Positions 1 to 6,446 of a stretch of 10,183 nt of DNA are shown piece after piece (the stretch's first letter is position 1; the number at the start of each line of letters is the position of its first letter). The translations under genes were made by a program, and so were the position numbers. This DNA is from Firmicutes bacterium UBA5389. GTDB lineage: Bacteria > Bacillota > DTU025. A model generated the notes under the pieces. It saw only the letters and a list, made by a program, of their open reading frames with translations, was not told where the DNA came from and ran no database searches. The stretch spans positions 1 through 10,183 of the forward strand of contig DHON01000009.1 in NCBI GenBank assembly GCA_002409965.1, read 5' to 3'.

Positions 1-145
1 AGGTACTTGTTGAGAACTACTTAGGTGTAACCCTGCTTGATGAAGTTACCATCGCAGTTCTACATACAAGGGAGTGCAGAATGTTACAGAATCACGAAAC
101 GAAGAGCCGCCAGTCAGAAGACCGGCGATTCATGTATCAACCTGA

Positions 146-919
146 TCATCGCTGATGGGACCGCAAGATCAGTTCAGCCTTGTGGTAGTTTGGGCTGTTG
201 GTGGGTAGATCGGTTTCGACCGTAAGCTTAACTAGACCCGTGTACGGCGCGAATACCACGTCGAACTCGGTCTTCCATAGGCCATTGTTCGCCGTGCGGC
301 GGCACAGAACATTCCCATCATCATCAAAGCCTTCAACCCATAACGGGCCTTCCCGCTTTATGATGTACTCTTTGCGAGCCGAGGCGATCATGGCCATGCT
401 GGGCAGCGGGGGGCTAGAGAGGCTCGAAAAACTGGACATGTGAAAAAGCGTAGCGGAGTCCGACTCCTCAACCCGGTCTACTCTGTGGGTGATCAACCAG
501 GTCTCTTTGTTCTCGTTTGCCGAGGTGAACTCCGCATCATACTGCCAGCTGGCGGTCTCAGACAACCCCCTGTAGTCGAACTCCCACCCCTCGAAATCGA
601 CACCCGATACGATGCCCGACACAGGAATCCTGGGCGGAGTGAATGTCCATCCGTGCTTGGCTACCGACACTCTGACCAAGCCCTCTAGGCGAGACTTGGT
701 CCAGTAGCCGTTGGAATCAGTAGTTGTCGTACCGAATGACTCGAATGACACCGTCGCGTTGGGCACTCCAGTGTCTGGACCCTTGATAGTCACTCAGCCT
801 GATACAGAATAGGCACTGCTAGATTGGCCTCCGCCGTTGCATCCGGCAATGAGTACTGCGAGCGCTGTGAGAGCCGCCGCGATAACGAGCAGGCGGAGAA
901 TTCGCCGGTACCACGTCAT
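146..919 (-). pseudogene. Lipoprotein with carboxypeptidase-regulatory-like domain, broken by in-frame TGA
   Basis: Read from ATG at 919 (GGGAGG ribosome site just upstream), the product begins with a lipoprotein signal peptide: Arg-rich start, hydrophobic core, lipobox LIAGC with Cys27 followed by NGGG. The frame is stopped by TGA at 796-794 (codon 42) and then continues unbroken in the same frame to 146. Around the stop it reads YSVSG-stop-VTIKG, followed by GVPNATVSF and TTTDSNGYW. These are the usual landmarks of a carboxypeptidase-regulatory-like/Ig-type fold, in which SGRVT is common, so the stop most likely replaced Arg (CGA to TGA). With the stop read through, the protein would be about 257 residues; the C-terminal 150 are unrecognised. 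A GTG immediately after the stop could restart translation, but the piece would lack its signal. It lies downstream of ggt on the same strand, beyond a hairpin. A sequencing error is the main alternative. Nothing convincing is seen in bases 1-145. Confidence 0.75.
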
Positions 920-1028
920 GGAGGATCCTCCCTTCAAATTGGGCTGTTTGAGGGCAGCGCCACCCATGCAATTCCACCTCATCATGTTCGCCACGCGGCC
1001 TATGAGCCCTTCACGGGTATAACGCGAA

Positions 1029-1056
1029 GGCGTCTCCCCGATGTAAGGGAGACGCC
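1029..1056 (-). terminator. Hairpin downstream of ggt, probable terminator
   Basis: GGCGTCTCCC (1029-1038) pairs perfectly with GGGAGACGCC (1047-1056) across an 8-nt loop. It begins about 45 bases past the ggt stop codon and before the next gene on the same strand. On the minus strand it is followed by TTCGCGTTAT, so there is no proper U-tract. Termination is inferred from stem strength and position. Confidence 0.55.
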
Positions 1057-1102
1057 CCGCAACCTGGCTATAGGAATTATCCTATCGGCTCACGGTTTGG
1101 GG

Positions 1103-2830
1103 TTAGTAGCTGAAGCTTGGAACCATATCCCGGTTTCGGGAGTCGCCCGCGCCGTACAGTATGCCTGTGGCGGGATCCACCAGAATCGCATTCACATCGC
1201 CCATCGGCGCCCTCACGACCACATTGTGCCCCATTGCCGTAAGCTTGCTTTCTACGTCCTTGCTCAACCCGCGCTTTTCGATGCGGATTTCGTCGGGCAC
1301 CCATTGCATGTGAATCCTGGGGGCGTCTACTGCCTCGCGAATATCCATCGTGTGATCGATGACATTCAGGATTACTTGAAGGACAGTGGTGATGATTCTG
1401 GCGCCGCCAGGACTTCCAAGCACCATGAACAACCTACCGTCCCCAAACACCATTGAAGGCGACATAGAGCTGAGCGGGCGTTTGTAGGGCTCGATGGCAT
1501 TGGCGTCCCCTCCGACAAGACCATAAAGGTTGGGCACGCCGGGTTTGATGGAGAAGTCGTCCATCTCGTTGTTCATAAGGAAACCCGCGCCTTCGATAGC
1601 TTCACCGCACCCGTATGAGCCATTGATCGTGTAGGTAACGGCAACTGCGTTCCCGTATCTGTCTACGATGGAGTAGTGAGTCGTGTTCGTTCCTTCGTGC
1701 TGCCACGGGGCTCCCGGCTTCACCTCACTGCTCGGGGTAGCCCGCTCCAAACTGATCTTGCTTCTGATTTCGGCTGCGTAGTTCTTGGAGGTCAGCCCTG
1801 CCGTGGGGACCTTGACGAAGTCCGGATCCCCGAGGAACTCCGAGCGATCAGCGTAGGCGTACCTCATTGCTTCGGCCATCACGTGGACTGCTGATGATGA
1901 GCTGAAGCCCATGGACTCGAGGTCGTAACCTTCGAGTATGTTCAGTATCTGGACTATGTGGATCCCTCCGGAGCTTGGCGGACACATGGAGACTACTTCG
2001 TAGCCACGATACGTGCCCCAGACCGGGTCCCGCCATACAGGCGCGTACTTGGCCAGATCGCTCTTGGTTATCAAACCGCCTTTGGCTGCCATGTCGGCTG
2101 AGATCATGTCCGCGATCGGCCCTTCGTAAAACGCGGCGGCGCCATCGGCGGCGATCAGACGGAGAGTCTTGGCAAGGTCCTTCTGCGCGAAGATCTCGTC
2201 TTCCCTGTAGGGGGTTCCGTCCGGCTTGAGGAAGTACTTACTCGCAGATGGGTACGAACGAAAGCGCTTCGCGTTGGCCGCAAATGACTCGGCCTGGCCA
2301 GGGCCTACCACGTATCCCGATTCAGCGTATTCAATAGAAGGCGCGATTAGCTGGGCGAGGCTCCGAGTCCCGTATCTCTCCAGCATGGCGCTCATGCCGG
2401 CAACCGTCCCCGGAACGCCCGCCGCTAGAAACCCTTCAGTGCTGGCGTTCGGCACCACTTCGCCCTTGTCGTTCAGGTACATGTCCCGACTGGCATTGGC
2501 AGGGGCTACCTCGCGGAAGTCAAGGGCGACCGTGTCGCCTTTGGCCATGTGGATGAGGGCGAAGCCACCGCCGCCCAGATTGCCGGCGGCCGGGAGCACG
2601 ACAGCAAGAGCATAGCCGACTGCCACTGCGGCATCCACAGCGTTTGCGCCATCTTTCAGCACCTGCATCCCGATGTTGTTTGCTATCGGGTGGGAGCTCA
2701 GTACCATGCCAACGGAGCTTTTCAGGGGTGGGAAGGACGCCGCCGACGTAGATCCCGCGGAGAACCCCGTGATTCCGAGCAGCAGTCCGGCTAAGCAGAT
2801 CATGCTGAATAGCCTATTGTGCAGACCCAT
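1103..2830 (-). CDS. ggt: Gamma-glutamyltransferase (gamma-glutamyltranspeptidase)
   Basis: A 575-residue N-terminal nucleophile hydrolase. The family cleaves the gamma-glutamyl bond of glutathione and related amides, transferring the glutamyl group to water or an amino acid. The precursor cuts itself into large and small subunits at the catalytic Thr. Residues 1-30 are a Sec signal peptide (SAGSTSA), so it acts outside the cytoplasm. Landmarks match E. coli GGT: DFRE with Arg106 (binds the substrate carboxylate), the processing site NTTHYS with nucleophile Thr383, TYTIN with Asn403, MDDFS with Asp425, the lid segment YGLVGGDANA (436-445), PLSSMSP with Ser454/455, and GSPGG (472-476) for the oxyanion hole. 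Length is typical, about 580 in E. coli. The ATG at 2830 has the ribosome site AAGGAGAGG at ideal spacing. It appears monocistronic, ending before the 1029-1056 hairpin, and is divergent from mazEF. Nothing looks damaged, so it is probably an active enzyme used in glutathione or peptide scavenging. Confidence 0.96.
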   Translation of the reverse strand: MGLHNRLFSMICLAGLLLGITGFSAGSTSAASFPPLKSSVGMVLSSHPIANNIGMQVLKDGANAVDAAVAVGYALAVVLPAAGNLGGGGFALIHMAKGDTVALDFREVAPANASRDMYLNDKGEVVPNASTEGFLAAGVPGTVAGMSAMLERYGTRSLAQLIAPSIEYAESGYVVGPGQAESFAANAKRFRSYPSASKYFLKPDGTPYREDEIFAQKDLAKTLRLIAADGAAAFYEGPIADMISADMAAKGGLITKSDLAKYAPVWRDPVWGTYRGYEVVSMCPPSSGGIHIVQILNILEGYDLESMGFSSSSAVHVMAEAMRYAYADRSEFLGDPDFVKVPTAGLTSKNYAAEIRSKISLERATPSSEVKPGAPWQHEGTNTTHYSIVDRYGNAVAVTYTINGSYGCGEAIEGAGFLMNNEMDDFSIKPGVPNLYGLVGGDANAIEPYKRPLSSMSPSMVFGDGRLFMVLGSPGGARIITTVLQVILNVIDHTMDIREAVDAPRIHMQWVPDEIRIEKRGLSKDVESKLTAMGHNVVVRAPMGDVNAILVDPATGILYGAGDSRNRDMVPSFSY

Positions 2831-3056
2831 GACAGACCACCTCTCCTTTGTGATGGATCGTCTGTGCGCGGCATATGTAAAATCATGTCACCGCCTGACG
2901 CCCAGACCCAATTGGTCAGTGTGGACGGTCATTCGCTTGGGCACGCCGGGATTCCTTGTGAGATAATGCGCGGTGTTGTGGAGAAACTCGTCGGCTGTGA
3001 ACCGCGTGAGGTGGTCATTCCGGACTTGCCGTTGTATGCCAAAGGCAGATTACCGA

Positions 3057-3085
3057 TTGCTATCCGACGAGGTCTGTGGTATCTT
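3057..3085 (+). promoter_or_regulatory. Predicted sigma-70-type promoter of mazEF
   Basis: TTGCTA (3057-3062, 4/6 to the -35 consensus) and TATCTT (3080-3085, 4/6 to the -10 consensus) lie exactly 17 nt apart. TGG directly before the -10 gives an extended -10 element. It sits about 32 nt upstream of the mazE ATG, and its -10 is covered by the inverted repeat at 3077-3099. Confidence 0.55.
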
Positions 3086-3099
3086 CATTGTAGATACCA
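3077..3099. promoter_or_regulatory. Inverted repeat overlapping the mazEF -10, candidate MazE operator
   Basis: TGGTATCT (3077-3084) and AGATACCA (3092-3099) form a perfect 8+8 inverted repeat with a 7-nt spacer. The left arm contains the -10 hexamer. MazE-type antitoxins bind palindromic DNA through an AbrB-like swapped-hairpin dimer and repress their own operon, helped by MazF. The position makes this the obvious operator. Binding is inferred, not shown. Confidence 0.6.
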
Positions 3100-3117
3100 G
3101 GATGGGAGGATTGAGCG

Positions 3118-3357
3118 ATGCTTGCGAAGGTACAGAAGTGGGGGAACAGCCTGGCCATTCGCATTCCTCGTGGGTTAGCCGAACAGCTGAAGGTACAGCA
3201 GAACAGTGAGGTCGATCTGTCACTCGATGGAGATCGGCTTGTCATAAGACCGAGACGCTCGGAACCGTCTCTCTCCGCACTCTTGGCGCAAGTGACCGAC
3301 GAAAACACCCATGCCGAGGTTGCAGCGGGTGAGCCGATTGGACGCGAGGTGTGGTGA
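3118..3357 (+). CDS. mazE: Type II antitoxin MazE (AbrB/SpoVT-like DNA-binding fold)
   Basis: A 79-residue protein that aligns end to end with E. coli MazE (82 residues). Residues 7-45 form the swapped-hairpin DNA-binding domain, with WGNSLAIRIPRGL near the start and GDRLVIRP closing it. The acidic, flexible C-terminal tail ends in GEPIGREVW, closely matching the E. coli tail (GEPKDKEVW) that wraps around MazF and blocks its active site. Its role is to neutralise MazF in the cytoplasm and to repress the operon. The ATG at 3118 has the ribosome site GGGAGG 8 nt upstream. Promoter and operator candidates lie at 3057-3099. mazF begins one base after the stop, as expected for this toxin-antitoxin pair. 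Both halves of the protein are conserved, so it is likely functional. Confidence 0.95.
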   Translation: MLAKVQKWGNSLAIRIPRGLAEQLKVQQNSEVDLSLDGDRLVIRPRRSEPSLSALLAQVTDENTHAEVAAGEPIGREVW

Positions 3358-3358
3358 C

Positions 3359-3700
3359 GTGGGCTACGTTCCGAAGCGCGGTGATCTGATTTGGCTCACG
3401 TTTCAGCCGCAAGCCGGTCATGAGCAGAATGGTCGACGCCCGGCACTTGTTGTGTCTCCGGCCGCCTATAACGGCAAAGTAGGTCTGGCTCTTGTGTGTC
3501 CAGTGACATTGCAGGTAAAGGGATATCCGTTTGAGGTCCCGATTGCTAACCAGACCAGCGTCCGAGGTGTGGTTCTCGCGGATCAGCTCAGAAGCCTTGC
3601 CTGGCAGGCCCGAGACGCCGAGTACATTGGTCATGTGTCAGGTGATACCATGTCGGAGGTAGCAGCCAAGATTCGTGTACTGATAGAGGACGATGCCTAG
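3359..3700 (+). CDS. mazF: Type II toxin MazF, sequence-specific mRNA endoribonuclease
   Basis: Read from GTG at 3359 the protein has 113 residues, against 111 in E. coli MazF, and it aligns throughout: YVPKRGDLIW, EQNGRRPALVVSP, TLQVKGYPFEV, LADQLRSLAWQAR and a C-terminal helix ending KIRVLIED. The catalytic pair known from E. coli (Arg29, Thr52) corresponds to Arg27 and Thr50 here, and Glu24 to Glu22. MazF cleaves single-stranded mRNA at short motifs and halts translation when MazE is degraded. An in-frame ATG at 3311 would add 16 residues overlapping mazE, but these have no counterpart in the family. The GTG has GAGG upstream at 3346-3349. The mazE stop ends at 3357, leaving one base between genes, so translation is probably coupled and the GTG start may keep the toxin level low. 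The catalytic residues are intact; the cleavage motif cannot be told from sequence. Confidence 0.95.
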   Translation: MGYVPKRGDLIWLTFQPQAGHEQNGRRPALVVSPAAYNGKVGLALVCPVTLQVKGYPFEVPIANQTSVRGVVLADQLRSLAWQARDAEYIGHVSGDTMSEVAAKIRVLIEDDA

Positions 3701-3705
3701 GTACG

Positions 3706-5109
3706 ATGATTGAGGCGATTACCTGTTTCCGCGCCGGGCAATTCAGTGCGATTATCTACAGGGTGTGTTGTTTCTTGAAAGACATCAGTGGTGTCGATCG
3801 GACGAGCAGAGGAAGTGGCACGGGCATTGCGGACCGAGTCAATTCGTCCAACCGACTGAGGCTCTTCGGATTCGGGTTGTTTGCGGCGATTTACTTCTTG
3901 TCTTTTCTTCAGCGTGTGGCGGTGTCGGTGGTCGCTGACGACCTTGCTATGGAGCTCGGGCTCGACAGTGTGGCGCTGGGTTTCATGTCGTCGGGGTTCT
4001 TCATAGCGTATGCGCTGGTCCAGCCGGCCATGGGGCTCCTTTGCGACAAGGCTGGGCCCGAACGTGTGAGTGCCGGCGCGCTGGCTATTGCGGCGGCGGG
4101 CTCCTTCCTGTTCGCGGGCGCGCGCGGGTTCGCCTCCGCCTTTGTGGGACGGATCCTGATGGGAATGGGCCTCGCCGCTGGGTTCATCCCGGGGATGAAG
4201 GTCATCGCAGCGATGTTTCCGCCTGAGGCGTTCTCTACTTATAACGGGCTGTTCGTTGCTATTGGAAACGCGGGTGCCTTGATGGGGGCCGCTCCGCTGG
4301 CGTGGCTGACGGTCCTGGCCGGATGGAGGCTGGTCTTCGCAGGGCTGGCGTTTGCGGCAGTGCTCCTGGCCGCTCTGTGCTGGTTATTCGCTGCGAAACG
4401 GCACGCGCGCGCAGTGCCGGATTCCGGCCCAGGCGACGAGCCTGGCTCCAACCGGGACGTGATGCGCAGTCGCGAGCTAAGGCTCCTTGCCTTGTTTCTG
4501 TTTATGAAATACGGCTCCCAAGTGGCGTTTCAGGGCCTGTGGGGAGTGCCTTACATAGCGAGCGTCTACCGCGTGAGCCCCACCACGGCCGCAGGCGCGG
4601 TGACCATGGTCGCCGCCGGTTATGTCGTGGCTGCCGCGTTCGTTGGCAAGCTCGCCGACGTCATGGCGGCCCGAGGAATGAACCTCGTCACCGCCCAGCG
4701 GCGCTTGCTCGTAGCCACCACGCTACTGTACGTGGCAACGTGGGTACCAATAGTCCTGGCCCCGGGGTTCTTGCCTCTGAGCGCCATGTACGTACTGCTG
4801 TTTGTCATGGGCATATCGGTCAGCTCGGCTAGCCTGGTATTTGGCATAGCCAAGGCGTTGTTCCCGTCGAACGTGTCGGGGCTGGCCATAGGCCTTGTGA
4901 ACATCACATCCATCCTGGGCGGAGCGGCGATGCCTCCTGTCGTGGGCTGGTTCATAGACCGCCTAGCGGCAGCAGGCCTTCAGGGCGGAGCGGTGTACTC
5001 AACGGCGATGATCCCGTGCCTGCTGGCCGCCGCCCTGGGCCTGGCACTCGTATCGATGGTAGGGAGGCCTGCCCGAACGAACATGCGGCCCGGCTATCAC
5101 GCCAAGTAG
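3706..5109 (+). CDS. Major facilitator superfamily (MFS) transporter
   Basis: A twelve-helix inner-membrane permease. Helix 1 begins near residue 52 (LFGFGLFAAIYFLSFLQR). The loop between helices 2 and 3 has MFS motif A (GLLCDKAGPER, 110-120), with a second-half echo at VGKLADVM (313-320). A hydrophilic loop around residues 230-258 separates the two six-helix bundles. The overall look recalls the sugar-phosphate/organic-anion or NarK-like permeases (UhpC/ACS type), but the substrate cannot be named. The start is uncertain. ATG 3706 gives 467 residues, has only a weak ribosome site, and adds about 50 polar residues unusual for the family. TTG 3775, preceded by AGGGTG, is an alternative. The gene lies 5 nt after mazF, so it could be read through from that promoter. 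I see no functional link to the toxin-antitoxin pair, and a weak promoter of its own is possible near 3730-3760. The strong hairpin at 5230-5267 follows. Confidence 0.88.
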   Translation: MIEAITCFRAGQFSAIIYRVCCFLKDISGVDRTSRGSGTGIADRVNSSNRLRLFGFGLFAAIYFLSFLQRVAVSVVADDLAMELGLDSVALGFMSSGFFIAYALVQPAMGLLCDKAGPERVSAGALAIAAAGSFLFAGARGFASAFVGRILMGMGLAAGFIPGMKVIAAMFPPEAFSTYNGLFVAIGNAGALMGAAPLAWLTVLAGWRLVFAGLAFAAVLLAALCWLFAAKRHARAVPDSGPGDEPGSNRDVMRSRELRLLALFLFMKYGSQVAFQGLWGVPYIASVYRVSPTTAAGAVTMVAAGYVVAAAFVGKLADVMAARGMNLVTAQRRLLVATTLLYVATWVPIVLAPGFLPLSAMYVLLFVMGISVSSASLVFGIAKALFPSNVSGLAIGLVNITSILGGAAMPPVVGWFIDRLAAAGLQGGAVYSTAMIPCLLAAALGLALVSMVGRPARTNMRPGYHAK

Positions 5110-5229
5110 TAGCTATCGACGGAATAGCAACCACGCGGCACAGCAACCGCATGGCTTAGCGACCGGGCCGCGTAGCATTCCTGCCCACATCGTCTGTCTG
5201 CCCTGTCGATTCTGGGAATGTGAACCTGA

Positions 5230-5267
5230 GGCGCCCGGGGCCAGGGGCCAAGCCCTCCCCGGGCGCC
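5230..5267. terminator. Strong hairpin between convergent genes, candidate bidirectional terminator
   Basis: GGCGCCCGGGG (5230-5240) pairs perfectly with CCCCGGGCGCC (5257-5267). Inside, AGGG (5243-5246) can pair with CCCT (5253-5256), leaving a CC bulge. It sits between the 3' end of the MFS gene (5109) and that of the convergent gene (5278). No T-tract follows on either strand, so it may end transcription or simply protect both mRNA 3' ends. Confidence 0.6.
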
Positions 5268-5277
5268 GAAGACTCCG

Positions 5278-6114
5278 TCAGAATCTGCATTCTGCGCCAA
5301 TATGGAATACGCTCGCGTTCACCGCATAGCCGGAGGCGCCAAATTCGCTGGCCGAGGGATCGAGCTCGACGCGAATGCCCTCATACCGGTACCCGCCGAC
5401 GATCTCGACTGCGGGGATGACGCGAGCTGCCGCACTGATCGCTAGGTCGAACGAGTATGCCTTATCGGGTTTCGGAACGCCAAAGACGATACAATGACGG
5501 TAATGAACGCCCTCATCTGCGATATCGTTCGCTATCTCTACGATCTCCGCGACTGCTAGACGGGGGGAGCATCCAAGGGAAGCGGAGAATGAGAACCTGT
5601 CGCTCAGAGTGGCGGATGCTTCGGCTCCGAGCCTGACTCCGCGGGTTCGAAACCCTCTGCCCCAGGCATGGACTCCTCCTTCAGAAGAATGCTTTTGCCC
5701 TACAGTGGTCTGCATGCTCCGGTAGCCGATTGAAGGGCCAAGCTTGAATGACCCTACATCGAATCGATAGGCTAGGTCTCCGCCGAAAGCTGTTACTCCT
5801 CCGCAGCCTTCATCCGCATCGCCGAGCAGTTCAGGATCCAGCTCGGCCTCTCCGAAGCTCTTCGTGGTCAGAAAACCATTCAGATTCCACGCCACGGATG
5901 TTACGCCTAGCTCGAATCTGAGCGGCGGAGCAGAAACGGAGGACTCATATCGAGTAGTGCCATCAGTCTCGCTAGTCCCAAGAGTCGTGAAGGCGTAGTT
6001 GCCCGCCTGATAGACGATCTTGCCACCAAGCCCTAGCTCCGCTGCGCCGGCCAGACCTGACCACACAGATACAAACAGTAGCGCGAATCCAAGAACCAAT
6101 AGACGTCTCTTCAT
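5278..6114 (-). CDS. Secreted protein, probable outer-membrane β-barrel, family unrecognised
   Basis: A 278-residue product with a classic Sec signal peptide (MKRRLLVLGFALLFVSVWSG, cleavage likely AGA|AE after residue 24). The mature part is rich in Gly, Ser and aromatics and alternates polar and hydrophobic residues in strand-like stretches, for example GGDLAYRFDVGSFKLGPSIG, VRLGAEASATLS and FSFSASLG. It ends GAECRF, and a terminal Phe is the usual signal by which the BAM machinery recognises outer-membrane barrels. I do not recognise a named family; a small porin or outer-membrane protein of the OmpA/OmpW size class is the best description. Start: ATG 6114 with AAAGGAAG at good spacing. An upstream in-frame ATG at 6234 would bury the signal peptide and is rejected. 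It is transcribed divergently from the serpin and convergently with the MFS gene. A short GC-rich hairpin (6130-6143) sits just ahead of the ribosome site. Confidence 0.8.
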   Translation of the reverse strand: MKRRLLVLGFALLFVSVWSGLAGAAELGLGGKIVYQAGNYAFTTLGTSETDGTTRYESSVSAPPLRFELGVTSVAWNLNGFLTTKSFGEAELDPELLGDADEGCGGVTAFGGDLAYRFDVGSFKLGPSIGYRSMQTTVGQKHSSEGGVHAWGRGFRTRGVRLGAEASATLSDRFSFSASLGCSPRLAVAEIVEIANDIADEGVHYRHCIVFGVPKPDKAYSFDLAISAAARVIPAVEIVGGYRYEGIRVELDPSASEFGASGYAVNASVFHIGAECRF

Positions 6115-6446
6115 TCGATTCTTCCTTTCGGGGCCTCGGCCCCAATACATGGACGCGGAGGAGACTTCCACGCAGGAAATGTTACTCCTTCCAGTCTGCG
6201 ATGTAGAGACGCAAAAAAGGATTATCGGAGCCATCCCGTGTGACTGAGAGCCATTTCGCTGCTCAATAACATGCGGCTACGTCACTATGAAGGCAGTACC
6301 GTACGGCAGCAGGAAACACCGAATGGAATCCGAACTGTACAGCGCAGGCAACCCGGGCTCGGCTTCGGATCGAGTCGAATAGCGTACATGCTGACCCACT
6401 TTAAACATTGGTGCAACATCTCATCTCATGAAGGAGGCAATGAAGA
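6115..6446. other. Divergent intergenic region between β-barrel-like gene and serpin
   Basis: These 332 bases must hold the promoters of both flanking genes. On the serpin side I can support only the strong ribosome site AAGGAGG at 6431-6437. On the other side, the minus strand has AAAGGAAG just upstream of 6114 and a hairpin at 6130-6143. No -35/-10 pair convinced me for either gene. Minus-strand GATAAT near 6220 is a plausible -10, but it lacks a good -35. No gene, repeat or RNA is seen. Confidence 0.5.

Noticed and set aside
3..155. Open frame on the plus strand from the window edge to TGA 153-155, possibly the tail of an upstream gene
   Set aside because: About 50 codons, poor in GC at third positions unlike the real genes here, overlaps the end of the convergent pseudogene, and resembles nothing I know.
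767..796. Possible selenocysteine insertion: the TGA at 796-794 is followed on its strand by a small stem (TCCAG-ACA-CTGGA)
   Set aside because: The stem is only 5 bp and lacks the bacterial SECIS loop features, and the family position expects Arg rather than Cys or Sec.
824..1456. 210-codon plus-strand ORF
   Set aside because: Lies antisense to ggt, has no recognisable domain, and its composition follows from the codon pattern of ggt.
6115..6234. N-terminal extension of the β-barrel-like gene to ATG 6234
   Set aside because: It would place 40 unrelated residues before a clear signal peptide, and the ATG at 6114 has a good ribosome site.
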